NCBI GenBank assembly: GCA_030426345.1
Contig: JAUHYU010000014.1
Span: 1-64,000, forward strand
Length of the DNA stretch: 64,000 bases
DNA from: Bacteroidia bacterium
Lineage (GTDB): Bacteria; Bacteroidota; Bacteroidia; Cytophagales; Cyclobacteriaceae
Direction of reading: 5' to 3'
Shown here: piece after piece, positions 35,736 to 43,741 of the stretch
Position numbering within the stretch: position 1 is the stretch's first letter
Layout: every line of letters starts with the position of its first letter
Made by a program: the position numbers and the translations under genes
Notes under the pieces: generated by a model
The model's input: the letters and a program-made list of their open reading frames with translations, nothing else
Databases searched by the model: none
What the model was told of the DNA's origin: nothing

Positions 35736-36836
35736 CTAGAATATTCTTTTGGCTAGTCTTTTCGGCTGGGTTAGGGAATCTATTTCAATTTTAAAATCAA
35801 TGACTCCCAACACCAATTCTTCTTCTGTAATTACATCTACCCTCCAATCTCCATCCATCATGTTGCTTTTGTACGTGTATCCCCTATAGCCTCCGTCACG
35901 TCCTCCAGTAATTTCAAAGTCAATATTCTCAATCACTTCCCATTGATTGGTATGCGGGCTAAACCACTTCCATCGATGTGAAATAGATTTTTCTAATTCT
36001 GAAGGGGCAAAGATTGATGAAAAAACAAATACATTATCCCCTGGATGGTAGGAGTATTGAATCCTATTTTCTCGCCAAAATTTATACCATGCGTCCTTTT
36101 CATAAGTAACAATATAATTGTCATTTTCTTTCTCAATGCTGTGTGCCGCCATGCCCGTTTGCAACGCAAGCGGTACGGGAGGAATTAGGTTGAAAAAATA
36201 AAAAGCGTTGATCATCAAATATATTCCGGTCACAAGCCCAAGCATTCTTATTAAATGGATTTCGAGTCTTGTCGAAGGACTGACAGCATAAATGTAGATA
36301 ATCAATGCAAAAGTAATCGTGAGACTGATAAACCCTGAAATCATAAAAACCGACGTATTCATCTCCTTAATGAGTACAGGAATGAAGAATGTCAAAAAGG
36401 TGAAATTCACAAAAAAATAGGCACTGAACTGCAAATACTTATTTGATATCCGCTTCTTGAGCAGTTCATTGGCAAATAATAAAATCACTAAGATTACAAA
36501 AAAAGCTGTTGTTTTGGTCAGAGAAACACTTCTTGAGAAGTAGATTACATATGCACTTGATAACCCCCCTAGAAAAAACTGAATCGCCAGTGGAAAATAT
36601 TCCTCATATCGTTCTATGAGTTTACCTTTCCATTTCCCATCTCCTGCTAGGTTGTAGAGATAGAGGCAAACAGTTAATGATGTCAAATAGGAGCACAGGA
36701 CAATCCTATCGTACATACGATCTATCCGGCCAAGCGTTAACGAGTCCCAAACAAAACCGCCTACGAAAAAAATAATTGGAGCATATTTCTGATGCTTTCT
36801 AATAAAAGTCAAGAAACGGTTATCATTTGCTGGCAT
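35736..36836 (-). CDS. DUF2914-domain membrane protein
   Basis: A 366-residue protein: about seven hydrophobic segments fill residues 15-220, then a soluble C-terminal domain (about 235-366) with the DUF2914 signature of aromatic residues and the phrase DGDWRVDVITEEELVLGVIDF near 330-350. DUF2914 proteins are of unknown function; some are fused to other envelope modules. It ends about 90 bp from the M42 gene start and begins near a short intergenic repeat. A role in the envelope is likely but not more precise. Confidence 0.8.
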   Translation of the reverse strand: MPANDNRFLTFIRKHQKYAPIIFFVGGFVWDSLTLGRIDRMYDRIVLCSYLTSLTVCLYLYNLAGDGKWKGKLIERYEEYFPLAIQFFLGGLSSAYVIYFSRSVSLTKTTAFFVILVILLFANELLKKRISNKYLQFSAYFFVNFTFLTFFIPVLIKEMNTSVFMISGFISLTITFALIIYIYAVSPSTRLEIHLIRMLGLVTGIYLMINAFYFFNLIPPVPLALQTGMAAHSIEKENDNYIVTYEKDAWYKFWRENRIQYSYHPGDNVFVFSSIFAPSELEKSISHRWKWFSPHTNQWEVIENIDFEITGGRDGGYRGYTYKSNMMDGDWRVDVITEEELVLGVIDFKIEIDSLTQPKRLAKRIF

Positions 36837-36901
36837 CGAGCATTTTTAGTTCCGTGTTAGAAAATTCATCGGCAGTCATCATTATTTCTTCATAAATTCT
36901 T

Positions 36902-36927
36902 TTCATGGAAAATCAATGCTTTTTAGG
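36902..36927 (+). repeat. Copy G of the short interspersed CATGGATTTT repeat
   Basis: TTTCATGGAAAATCA then ATGCTTTTTAG, between the DUF2914 gene and the csbD terminator. Confidence 0.6.
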
Positions 36928-36970
36928 GACTAATAAGTGTCTCAAGCATTGATTCTATATTATTCAATAC

Positions 36971-37006
36971 AAAAAAATACCCCCGACATTTGTCGGAGGT
37001 ATTTTT
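36971..37006 (-). terminator. Terminator downstream of the CsbD gene
   Basis: The stem AAAAATACC/GGTATTTTT with an inner CCGACA/TGTCGG pair and one mismatch gives a 16-bp hairpin with a two-base loop. Seven T residues follow on the minus strand. Confidence 0.8.
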
Positions 37007-37019
37007 AATAAGGGATAAT

Positions 37020-37205
37020 TTACAAGCGCTCAATTTCGCTTTTTAATTCTTCTTTTGATTTGCCAAGCTTCTTCTGCAATTTGCCCAGAAACTCATCCGC
37101 TTGCCCTTCAGAATACGCCAAGTCATCATCTGTCAGCTCGCCGTACTTCTTTTTAAGCTTTCCTTTTACTTCATTCCAATTTCCTTTTAACTGTAAGTTG
37201 TTCAT
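37020..37205 (-). CDS. CsbD-family small stress protein
   Basis: A 61-residue, highly charged protein. The family pattern is complete: LKGNWNEVKGKLKKKYGELT at about 5-24, DDDLAYSEGQADEFLGKLQK, then GKSKEELKSEI. CsbD/YjbJ proteins are among the most abundant small proteins induced by stress or stationary phase, but their molecular function is unknown. It is followed on its strand by a strong terminator. Two other small membrane stress-type genes lie just upstream on the same strand. Confidence 0.93.
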   Translation of the reverse strand: MNNLQLKGNWNEVKGKLKKKYGELTDDDLAYSEGQADEFLGKLQKKLGKSKEELKSEIERL

Positions 37206-37436
37206 CTTCTTGTGTTTTAGTTAAACAAATATTTATACCATAGTTTATGAAAATATCATACCAACATTTACTTGAAGAATTTTCACCACTTAAAAATCTA
37301 TATATGAGCGTGTTATCACGTTTAAGTCTTAGCTCAGTTGTATAAAACGGGTAATGACTTCTACATAAAAGGGCAATTTCATCACGTCTTCGTCTCAACC
37401 TTTTAAGATTAAAAAGTATTCGTCAGATCAAGCTGG

Positions 37437-37640
37437 TTAATTCTTCTTGTTAAATCCATATAATACCAGGCCACTGATCACAACCAAAGCGCTTACTATC
37501 AGAGGTGTCCAATTTGCTTTGCTCACGGCCACATCCATGCCCAACAAATTAAAACTCTCTGAATCATTAAATGCCTGCACACCAAATACTGCAGTTCCTA
37601 TTATCCCAATAATTGTCAATACTAATCCTGCTGTTTTCAT
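37437..37640 (-). CDS. Small protein with two membrane segments
   Basis: A 67-residue protein with two hydrophobic segments (about 4-21 and 46-62) separated by a polar loop, ending in NKKN. The fairly conserved feel of LGMDVAVSKANWTPLIVSA suggests a family shared across Bacteroidota, which I cannot name with confidence. It sits between csbD and a DUF1328 gene, all on the minus strand, suggesting a membrane-stress setting. Confidence 0.7.
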   Translation of the reverse strand: MKTAGLVLTIIGIIGTAVFGVQAFNDSESFNLLGMDVAVSKANWTPLIVSALVVISGLVLYGFNKKN

Positions 37641-37713
37641 GATTGTTGTGTTTTAAATAATACAAAATACATTAAAATTATTTTCAGATTTATTTGAATG
37701 CGTTCATAAAAAA

Positions 37714-37741
37714 ATAAAGAGGTTTTACAGCACCTCTTTAT
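37714..37741 (-). terminator. Terminator downstream of the DUF1328 gene
   Basis: ATAAAGAGGT pairs perfectly with ACCTCTTTAT across an eight-base loop. On the minus strand the stem is followed by a run of seven T residues. Confidence 0.75.
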
Positions 37742-37766
37742 ATATAATTAGTGTACATCAATTCCT

Positions 37767-37928
37767 CTATCTTCTTACTGCACCCATGACTAAGGAAATA
37801 ACCAATAAAACCAGAAAAATAAAGAAGATGATTTTGGCTATTGAAGCAGCTCCTGCAGCGATTCCTCCAAATCCAAATACTGCGGCAACTAAGGCAATGA
37901 CAAGAAATATTACGGTCCAGCGTAGCAT
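37767..37928 (-). CDS. DUF1328-family small membrane protein
   Basis: A 53-residue protein running from [19 protein letters not shown] to a TAG stop after [25 protein letters not shown] in the middle is the DUF1328 (YtjA-like) signature, with two closely spaced membrane segments. These tiny proteins are stress-responsive in several bacteria and otherwise uncharacterised. The gene ends just before a strong terminator, so it is probably transcribed alone. It is easily missed because of its size. Confidence 0.9.
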   Translation of the reverse strand: MLRWTVIFLVIALVAAVFGFGGIAAGAASIAKIIFFIFLVLLVISLVMGAVRR

Positions 37929-38151
37929 AGTTTTTAAAGTTTAGTTATTGAATACCCATATTACTAAAAATACCTTGCCAACTTCTAATAACAGCCCTGA
38001 AATTCATTGGCGAAGGGTCGAATCAAATTTTTCGGGGAAATATTACACGTAATTGAGTAAAGAAATGTACAAAAGTTTCAAATCAAATGTAGCTTGAATT
38101 ATTTATTATTGTTGGTTATAAGATCTCAACTATAACCACCATGAAATAATT

Positions 38152-39267
38152 CTATTCAAAGGATTGATAGCTCTCCAGATATTTCTTAGCAGTAATCCGC
38201 CAAGAAAACTTTAAAGAATGTTCACGGCCTCGTACCCTTAATTCATCAGATAAAGATTCGTTTCTTGTTAATTTAACTAAGGAGTTTTTAATTTCTTGTT
38301 GGCTAAGTGGATTTACCAATAACGATGCTCCACCAGCTATTTCAGGCATAGAAGAAGTATTTGAGGTGATAACCGGTGTGCCACAGGACATTGCTTCTAA
38401 TATTGGCATACCAAAACTTTCCCTTAATGATGGATATAAAAAGATAGTAGCCTTACCATATAGGTCGGGCATATCTTCATATAAAATATATGGAAGTACA
38501 ATAATTTGTCCTTTCATTTTGTTTCGAACCCTCTTGTTTACCCATACATCAATCACCTTTTCTTGTATGTCTGTTACCACCAAAGGCATTGGCTCAGAAA
38601 CACATTTACAATAATCGTAATATGCTTTAACAACTCTTTTTGTGTTCTTTTTTTCTGCGGTATTACCTAAGTGCAGTATAAATTTTTTTGGCAAATCATC
38701 CGTATTATGATTGGCTTTGATTTCGGAATTCTGCTGTCTAAATCTTTCGTTCAGTCCATTATAAACCACCTTTACTTTTTCTTGCGTCAACCCAAACTTC
38801 TTAGTTATACGGCTCTTTTCGTACTCTGAAACTGTAAGAATGAGATCAATAGGTTTAACGACATTAGGGACAATAAATCTCCTATATAAATTTCCAAACT
38901 TTTGATAATATGTGCCGCCCATAATCAACTTCTCCAGATAAATTATATCATGAAGGGTTAATATCCTCTTTCCTTTGTAAAATATTGGAGCAGTATTGCT
39001 TGTGCAATGCAATAAATCAACACCATCAATATTCGCCTGTTTTGGTAAAAGCCATTGTTCCCATATAGCAAATGAACTTGCTTTAATTACTTTAACTTCG
39101 AAATTAGAAGTAGGAAAGACTCTTTGTACAGTATTATCCCGCACATATACAACATATTCATTGATTGTATCCAGTTTTTGGAGCTCCTTTATTACCTCTA
39201 TAATGACAACCTCCATGCCATGAATCTTCTCCCTGAATATTCGCTGCGCTTCAATACCGATCTTCAT
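38152..39267 (-). CDS. GT4-type glycosyltransferase
   Basis: A 371-residue GT-B fold enzyme. The C-terminal half has the GT4 signature: FILHLGNTAEKKNTKRVVKA near 195-214, ATIFLYPSLRESFGMPILEA near 272-291, then CGTPVITSNTSSMPEIAG, with the E-x7-E motif that binds the nucleotide sugar. The N-terminal half starts with IGIEAQRI and is more variable, as expected for the acceptor side. It is the most downstream gene of a minus-strand exopolysaccharide cluster, although a 163-bp gap separates it from the next gene. Linkage and sugar are unknown. Confidence 0.9.
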   Translation of the reverse strand: MKIGIEAQRIFREKIHGMEVVIIEVIKELQKLDTINEYVVYVRDNTVQRVFPTSNFEVKVIKASSFAIWEQWLLPKQANIDGVDLLHCTSNTAPIFYKGKRILTLHDIIYLEKLIMGGTYYQKFGNLYRRFIVPNVVKPIDLILTVSEYEKSRITKKFGLTQEKVKVVYNGLNERFRQQNSEIKANHNTDDLPKKFILHLGNTAEKKNTKRVVKAYYDYCKCVSEPMPLVVTDIQEKVIDVWVNKRVRNKMKGQIIVLPYILYEDMPDLYGKATIFLYPSLRESFGMPILEAMSCGTPVITSNTSSMPEIAGGASLLVNPLSQQEIKNSLVKLTRNESLSDELRVRGREHSLKFSWRITAKKYLESYQSFE

Positions 39268-39430
39268 AGCATAGTAATTGACATATAAATTAACATCTTG
39301 GTTTTGAACATATTGATATAATCAAAACAAACGCCTAACGAATTAAGTAGCACATAAATACTAAATCTCAGAGTTAAAATCCTTATTAAGTTCTATTGAC
39401 TAGTTTATGCAATAAAAGCTAGTAATCTTG

Positions 39431-40351
39431 TCATGTTTTTAATCGGGGTATCCTAATCGAAAAATGCAAACTAAAAATCAATATGTAAGAACGAAAAAGG
39501 GCTTTGACATTAGCCAAGTCGCCTTTTATAAAATGCATAAATACATTCTTTGGAAATGCAATAAATGTATAATAAATCAAGTATATCGAGCTTTTAAAAT
39601 AAGAATAATTATACCTAATCAGCTTATATCTGTTCAATGACATATAATAAGTCTTGTCTGAGCTATTTTTTCCGACAGAAATTGATTCCTTATGATAAAT
39701 AACAGCATCAGGCAACACTTTAATTCCAAATCCCGCCCTTCTTACCTTTATTGAAAAATCTATCTCTTCATAATATAAAAAGAACTCTTCTGACATCAAC
39801 CCAATTTTATCAAATACATCCCTGCTAACTAACATAGCAGCACCATGCGCATAAGATGTACATATAGGAATCTTATACTGCCCTTTATCTATTTCTTTAT
39901 GACCTATAGCTGAATTTTTCCCAGTATAGGGATTTATTGAAGTGTAACCTGCATACTGTATCATATGCTCATCGTTGTAGTATTTGATCATTGGACAAGT
40001 AATACCTACATTATTCAGACTTGCAAAATCAACTAACTTATTAAGTAAATCAGGTGTAGTCTCAGTATCATTATTCACAATAAAAACGAAAGGTGAATTA
40101 GTTTTCCTTATTCCCACATTTATTCCTCCTGCATAACCCAGGTTGCACTTATTTATAACATAATCTACGGAAAATGAATAACAGTGAATTTGCTCAAGTG
40201 CTTCTGTGGAGTTGTTATCAACGACAATCACATCAAAATTATTGAAAATTAAGTTATCACATGATTTTAACAATTGGTGTGTTATTTCATTCTGATTGTA
40301 ATTTAAGGTTACAATTGTCACTTTAGGCCCATCTCCCCTCAGAAAATCCAT
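39431..40351 (-). CDS. GT2-family glycosyltransferase (rhamnosyltransferase-like)
   Basis: A 306-residue enzyme. VTIVTLNYNQNEIT opens the GT-A fold, VVDNNSTEALEQ binds the nucleotide, FIVNNDTETTPD is the DxD-like site near 93-104, and FLYYEEIDFSIKVRRAGF near 190-207 is the acceptor block. The organisation is that of WbbL/RfbN-like rhamnosyltransferases that add sugars to cell-surface polysaccharides, although the actual sugar is unknown. It lies 13 bp downstream of the membrane glycosyltransferase, so both are one transcript. Confidence 0.88.
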   Translation of the reverse strand: MDFLRGDGPKVTIVTLNYNQNEITHQLLKSCDNLIFNNFDVIVVDNNSTEALEQIHCYSFSVDYVINKCNLGYAGGINVGIRKTNSPFVFIVNNDTETTPDLLNKLVDFASLNNVGITCPMIKYYNDEHMIQYAGYTSINPYTGKNSAIGHKEIDKGQYKIPICTSYAHGAAMLVSRDVFDKIGLMSEEFFLYYEEIDFSIKVRRAGFGIKVLPDAVIYHKESISVGKNSSDKTYYMSLNRYKLIRYNYSYFKSSIYLIYYTFIAFPKNVFMHFIKGDLANVKALFRSYILIFSLHFSIRIPRLKT

Positions 40352-40364
40352 CGTTACTCTTGAA

Positions 40365-41555
40365 TTATACTTTATCGGAATTTATCTCTCCGTGAGTTGT
40401 ATGAATAAATCTTTTATTCGCGCCTTTTGATGTCAACATTGACATAAGAATTGAAAAAAAAGCAGCTGGAAGAAATAACAATGATTTCAACGTCTTTCTA
40501 TTATAATATGAAGGCGGTATGGGCATAATTAGCGCACACAAGCAGATAATGAGCAGTATCAACCAAAACACAGGAAGTATCAATAAATAGTCAGCGAAAA
40601 TAAAATAAAGAATAGAAGTAAAAAACAAAATACCTAATAATAACACTCGAGGCAAAAGTAAATTACTGAGGATAGCACTATCAAAAAAATTATATTCTCC
40701 TTTAAAAAGAGCCCTCAAACCCATTCTGAAATATTTTTTCAGATACATAAATTGACTAGATACCCACCTCCTTCTTTGTTTTTTTAAAGCGGTGGTATTT
40801 TGAATTTTTTCATCAAAAACTACTGCAGTAGGCACATATTTAGTTTTGATTCCTTCCTTTAATATCAACAGTTGTAATTCCCTGTCAAAGCCGCCAACAG
40901 AATCCATGGTCCTGATCACTTTCTTAAACATATTGTAGTCAAAAGCCATTCCTGATCCAATGATCGAAGATGACAGATTTGAGGCATTATACCCTAACCT
41001 GAAAATATGATTATTAATTACTTCACTTATTCCATCTAAGACTGCTATTTCGGTATTATCATTCTTAGCAACTCTTTTCCCCTGAATAGACATATTGGAT
41101 GCATTATAAGCATCATTCATTTTGAGAAGAAAATCTTTCTCCATAACGTTATCAGCATCCAAAATAACTACAACTTGATAATTTTCACTTACAAAGTTTA
41201 CACCTTCTCTAAGTGCTTTTACTTTGGTGGAATTTTCAAATGCAACCTCAATTACTTTGATAGGTAGTTCCCGTAACTTAGTTATGACATCACCTTCAAT
41301 TGAATCAGCTATTACTACAACGTCATATTTATCAACTGGATAGTTCTGTTTTTGAGCTTCCATTGCGGTAGAAAAAATAACATCATTCTCTTGGTAAGCA
41401 GGAATAAAAACTACGAATTTATTGTATTTATAGGTGCGAGGAAAATCATTATATTTGTATAATTTACCTCTCAATGAATAGTAGAAAATGTAAAAAACAC
41501 AAACCCCAATATAAGAAATCAAAGCAATTTCCAAAACATTAAGAATCAAATACAT
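40365..41555 (-). CDS. Membrane-bound GT2 glycosyltransferase
   Basis: A 396-residue protein with one N-terminal membrane segment (about 6-27) and three or four C-terminal ones (about 295-375). The cytoplasmic domain has FIPAYQEND, VILDADNVME (DxD-type metal site near 130-140) and KKQRRRWVSSQF with the QxxRW motif near residue 250, marking a processive or polyprenyl-linked GT2 of the cellulose/hyaluronan synthase group. It probably builds or extends the polymer made by this cluster. Nineteen bases separate it from the sugar transferase gene. Confidence 0.9.
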   Translation of the reverse strand: MYLILNVLEIALISYIGVCVFYIFYYSLRGKLYKYNDFPRTYKYNKFVVFIPAYQENDVIFSTAMEAQKQNYPVDKYDVVVIADSIEGDVITKLRELPIKVIEVAFENSTKVKALREGVNFVSENYQVVVILDADNVMEKDFLLKMNDAYNASNMSIQGKRVAKNDNTEIAVLDGISEVINNHIFRLGYNASNLSSSIIGSGMAFDYNMFKKVIRTMDSVGGFDRELQLLILKEGIKTKYVPTAVVFDEKIQNTTALKKQRRRWVSSQFMYLKKYFRMGLRALFKGEYNFFDSAILSNLLLPRVLLLGILFFTSILYFIFADYLLILPVFWLILLIICLCALIMPIPPSYYNRKTLKSLLFLPAAFFSILMSMLTSKGANKRFIHTTHGEINSDKV

Positions 41556-41574
41556 ATGATATGTATATTTATTA

Positions 41575-42702
41575 TCAAGAAGTTTTCTCTTGAAATAAAG
41601 CGGGGATAGTCTTTAATATTATAATAAGGTCAAATAAGAAAGAACTTTTTTCGGCATAAACTATATCCAACTCCATACGTTCTTCCTCCAACATCTCACC
41701 TCCCTTTCCTCTCTTTGTGACTTGCCAAAGGCCCGTGATACCAGCAGGAGCCAAAAAGCGCTTGGCCCATTGATCCCTTGTAAGTTGTTCTGCTTCATAA
41801 AGTGGCAATGGTCTATTGCCAACTAACGACATATTCCCCATCAAAACGTTGATCAATTGTGGTAATTCGTCCAAGCTAGTATTCCTCATGAAATTTCCTA
41901 TTTTTGTGATTCTTGGGTCATTCTCTATTTTCATAAAAGAAGAATCTCCTCCCTTTCCCGCATATTGATTTAGATGTTTCAAATCTTTAATTTCCTTATC
42001 AGCATCTATTTTCATCGATCGAAATTTATAGAAATTAAAGATTTTATAGCCTGTTCCCGCCCTTTTGCTAACATAGAATACAGGTCCCCGAGATTCCAAT
42101 TTTATCAAAACAGCAAGAACTAAAAAAAGTGGCCCCAATACTATTAAGCCAACAGATGATATTACTATATCAAACAGTCTTTTAATTAATGGCATTCTAA
42201 AAACAGGCATAAATTGGCTCAAACTCACGTGGGGTTTTGGCCTGACATCAGCAGTCAATTTTTTGAAACTATGCAAAAATTGAATGCGGTCACTCAAATC
42301 TTGAGCCGCAATACTATCCATATAAAAATCATCAATCCCAATTTTTAGTGACTTAATCTTATCCTGCCTTGTCCCTTCTTGAGCCATTACTATAAACGGA
42401 ATTAACCGAAGCACAGGGTTTAGCTTAATCTTGTTATAAAATGCAAAAACATTTCCTTCCTCTAATATAAAATCAGAAATGATAGCCACTGGCAATTCTG
42501 AGCCAGACAATAATTGATTTTCTAACCAATAAAACGCCTTAGAGAAATTAGGAACAGAAAAATAGGAATATCTCAAATCAACCAACTGCTGGCACACGCT
42601 CTTTTCTTTCGTGCCTATATACAGTATTTCCCTTTGGATAGTCTGCATTACTTTCTCCGACTTTTTAGGATAATAAGTAATTTTCTTCTCTGCATGTATC
42701 AT
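41575..42702 (-). CDS. Undecaprenyl-phosphate sugar transferase with N-terminal degenerate receiver domain
   Basis: A 375-residue protein. Residues 170-375 are a bacterial sugar transferase (WcaJ/RfbP C-terminal type): one membrane helix around 180-200, then KFRSMKIDAD, NTSLDELPQLINVLMGNMSL and VGNRPLPLYEAEQL. It should transfer a sugar phosphate to undecaprenyl phosphate to start polymer synthesis. Residues 20-150 fold like a response-regulator receiver; the candidate acceptor aspartate D77 is kept, but the N-terminal acidic pair and the conserved lysine are missing (GIDDFYMDS). The usual four-helix N-terminal membrane domain of this family is absent. It overlaps the preceding receiver gene by four bases, suggesting the two act together. 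Confidence 0.88.
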   Translation of the reverse strand: MIHAEKKITYYPKKSEKVMQTIQREILYIGTKEKSVCQQLVDLRYSYFSVPNFSKAFYWLENQLLSGSELPVAIISDFILEEGNVFAFYNKIKLNPVLRLIPFIVMAQEGTRQDKIKSLKIGIDDFYMDSIAAQDLSDRIQFLHSFKKLTADVRPKPHVSLSQFMPVFRMPLIKRLFDIVISSVGLIVLGPLFLVLAVLIKLESRGPVFYVSKRAGTGYKIFNFYKFRSMKIDADKEIKDLKHLNQYAGKGGDSSFMKIENDPRITKIGNFMRNTSLDELPQLINVLMGNMSLVGNRPLPLYEAEQLTRDQWAKRFLAPAGITGLWQVTKRGKGGEMLEEERMELDIVYAEKSSFLFDLIIILKTIPALFQEKTS

Positions 42703-43097
42703 GGAATACTTAACTTTTTCTTAGTATGCTTTAATACGACTTCAGCCGAAAAAAGTAATTCTCTTGGATTAAAGGGTTTTATAAAATAATCATGAACACC
42801 AAGTTTCATAATTTTCAGCTTTTCACTCTTGCTATTGTAGCCTGTAATAATAATAACTGGTACATCCTTAAAATACCCACTTTTATTCAAGTTTGCAATA
42901 AATTCCTCTCCATTTAAATTAGGCATGTCTAAGTCAGAAATGATCAAATCAGGCAGGTTTCCTGCTACCAACCAATACATCGCAGACATCCCATCATTTT
43001 TTGCAATTACCTCATACTCATTTTGAAATAGCTTTTCCAATAATTCACACATTGCTGTGTCATCATCGATAATAAGAATTTGATTTCTTCTCGCCAT
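42699..43097 (-). CDS. Stand-alone receiver (response regulator) protein
   Basis: A 132-residue single receiver domain: IIDDDTAMCELLEKLF with the acidic pocket, the acceptor aspartate in LPDLIISDLDMPNLNGEEF, a threonine in VIIITGYNS, and the lysine in DYFIKPFNPREL. All phosphotransfer residues are present and there is no output domain. The ATG at 43097 is preferred over an upstream TTG. It overlaps the sugar transferase gene by four bases, and no histidine kinase gene is nearby, so its phosphodonor must be encoded elsewhere. It probably controls the polysaccharide machinery by direct contact. Confidence 0.9.
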   Translation of the reverse strand: MARRNQILIIDDDTAMCELLEKLFQNEYEVIAKNDGMSAMYWLVAGNLPDLIISDLDMPNLNGEEFIANLNKSGYFKDVPVIIITGYNSKSEKLKIMKLGVHDYFIKPFNPRELLFSAEVVLKHTKKKLSIP

Positions 43098-43344
43098 AGT
43101 TAGATAGCTGTATTTCAAAAAACTAAGGATTCCATTGAAAAGAAGACTTCCTTAGATAAGTTTAAAATTAAATAAAAATATTTATATAGAAAAATTTAAT
43201 TAAACATTTATTTTTTTGCACTAAAAAACACAAAGTATAATTAATTATTAATATAATACAATTTCGCATTTAAGGTTATGACTATATGCTAGTTACATAA
43301 TCTTTATTAAAAAAAGATTAACTCCTATTCAAATTATTTGCTAT

Positions 43345-43482
43345 ATGTACTTATCCAAAAGTAAGATTGTCACTACAGATTTGGAGATATTATCTGGAGG
43401 ATTGCAAAAAAAACTAGCAATACTTAATTTTCAAACTGCTCTTGAAATTTCAAAATTCGTCCATCACCATGTTATAATGTAA
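43345..43482 (+). CDS. Candidate double-glycine leader peptide
   Basis: A 45-codon frame from ATG at 43345 to TAA at 43480-43482. Residues 8-19 read IVTTDLEILSGG. Counted back from the GG cleavage point this gives aspartate at -8, leucine at -7, leucine at -4, GG at -2/-1 and isoleucine at -12, fitting the usual GG-leader consensus of bacteriocins and peptide signals. The 26-residue remainder starts LQKKLAILNF and ends with three histidines. No C39-type ABC transporter is in the window, so an export partner would have to lie elsewhere. A chance frame in A+T-rich DNA cannot be excluded. Confidence 0.35.
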   Translation: MYLSKSKIVTTDLEILSGGLQKKLAILNFQTALEISKFVHHHVIM

Positions 43483-43599
43483 CTAACTCCTAAATAATTG
43501 AAAATATTCAATCAACTTCTCTTCAAATGCCTCGTCTATTTAAGATAGATTTTGTATTGGATTATGACTAATATCATGATCTGTTTAGATTGCTCTATT

Positions 43600-43607
43600 T
43601 ACCTTTG
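43600..43607 (+). promoter_or_regulatory. Putative -7 element of pckA
   Basis: TACCTTTG, an exact TAnnTTTG match, lies 134 bp upstream of the pckA start, implying a longish leader. No clean -33 element. Confidence 0.4.
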
Positions 43608-43741
43608 TATTAAGGTATCTGGATAGCGAATTCGCTCATAAGATACTAGGAAAGTAAAGGACGCTATAAGAAACAATTTTTATGCGATCACTTCACGTCA
43701 AAATTGAGTTTTCATTGTTTTACAATTTAAAATTACTTACC

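Larger units (their letters stand above)
43098..43741. other. Long divergent gap between the receiver gene and pckA
   Basis: A very A+T-rich stretch with no ordinary gene. Its main contents are a 45-codon frame with a double-glycine leader pattern (43345-43482) and a TAnnTTTG promoter element (43600-43607) for pckA. Confidence 0.5.

Noticed and set aside
37331-37353. A stretch resembling a tRNA D-arm (TTAGCTCAGTTGTATAA)
   Set aside because: The D-stem cannot close and no acceptor stem, anticodon arm or T-arm follows at the right spacing, so it is not a tRNA gene.
37171-37398. A 75-codon minus-strand frame upstream of csbD
   Set aside because: It overlaps the csbD start region, has unnatural composition and resembles no known protein.
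43682-43741. An ATG 20 codons upstream of the chosen pckA start
   Set aside because: The extra residues do not match the family N-terminus, whereas [12 protein letters not shown] does.
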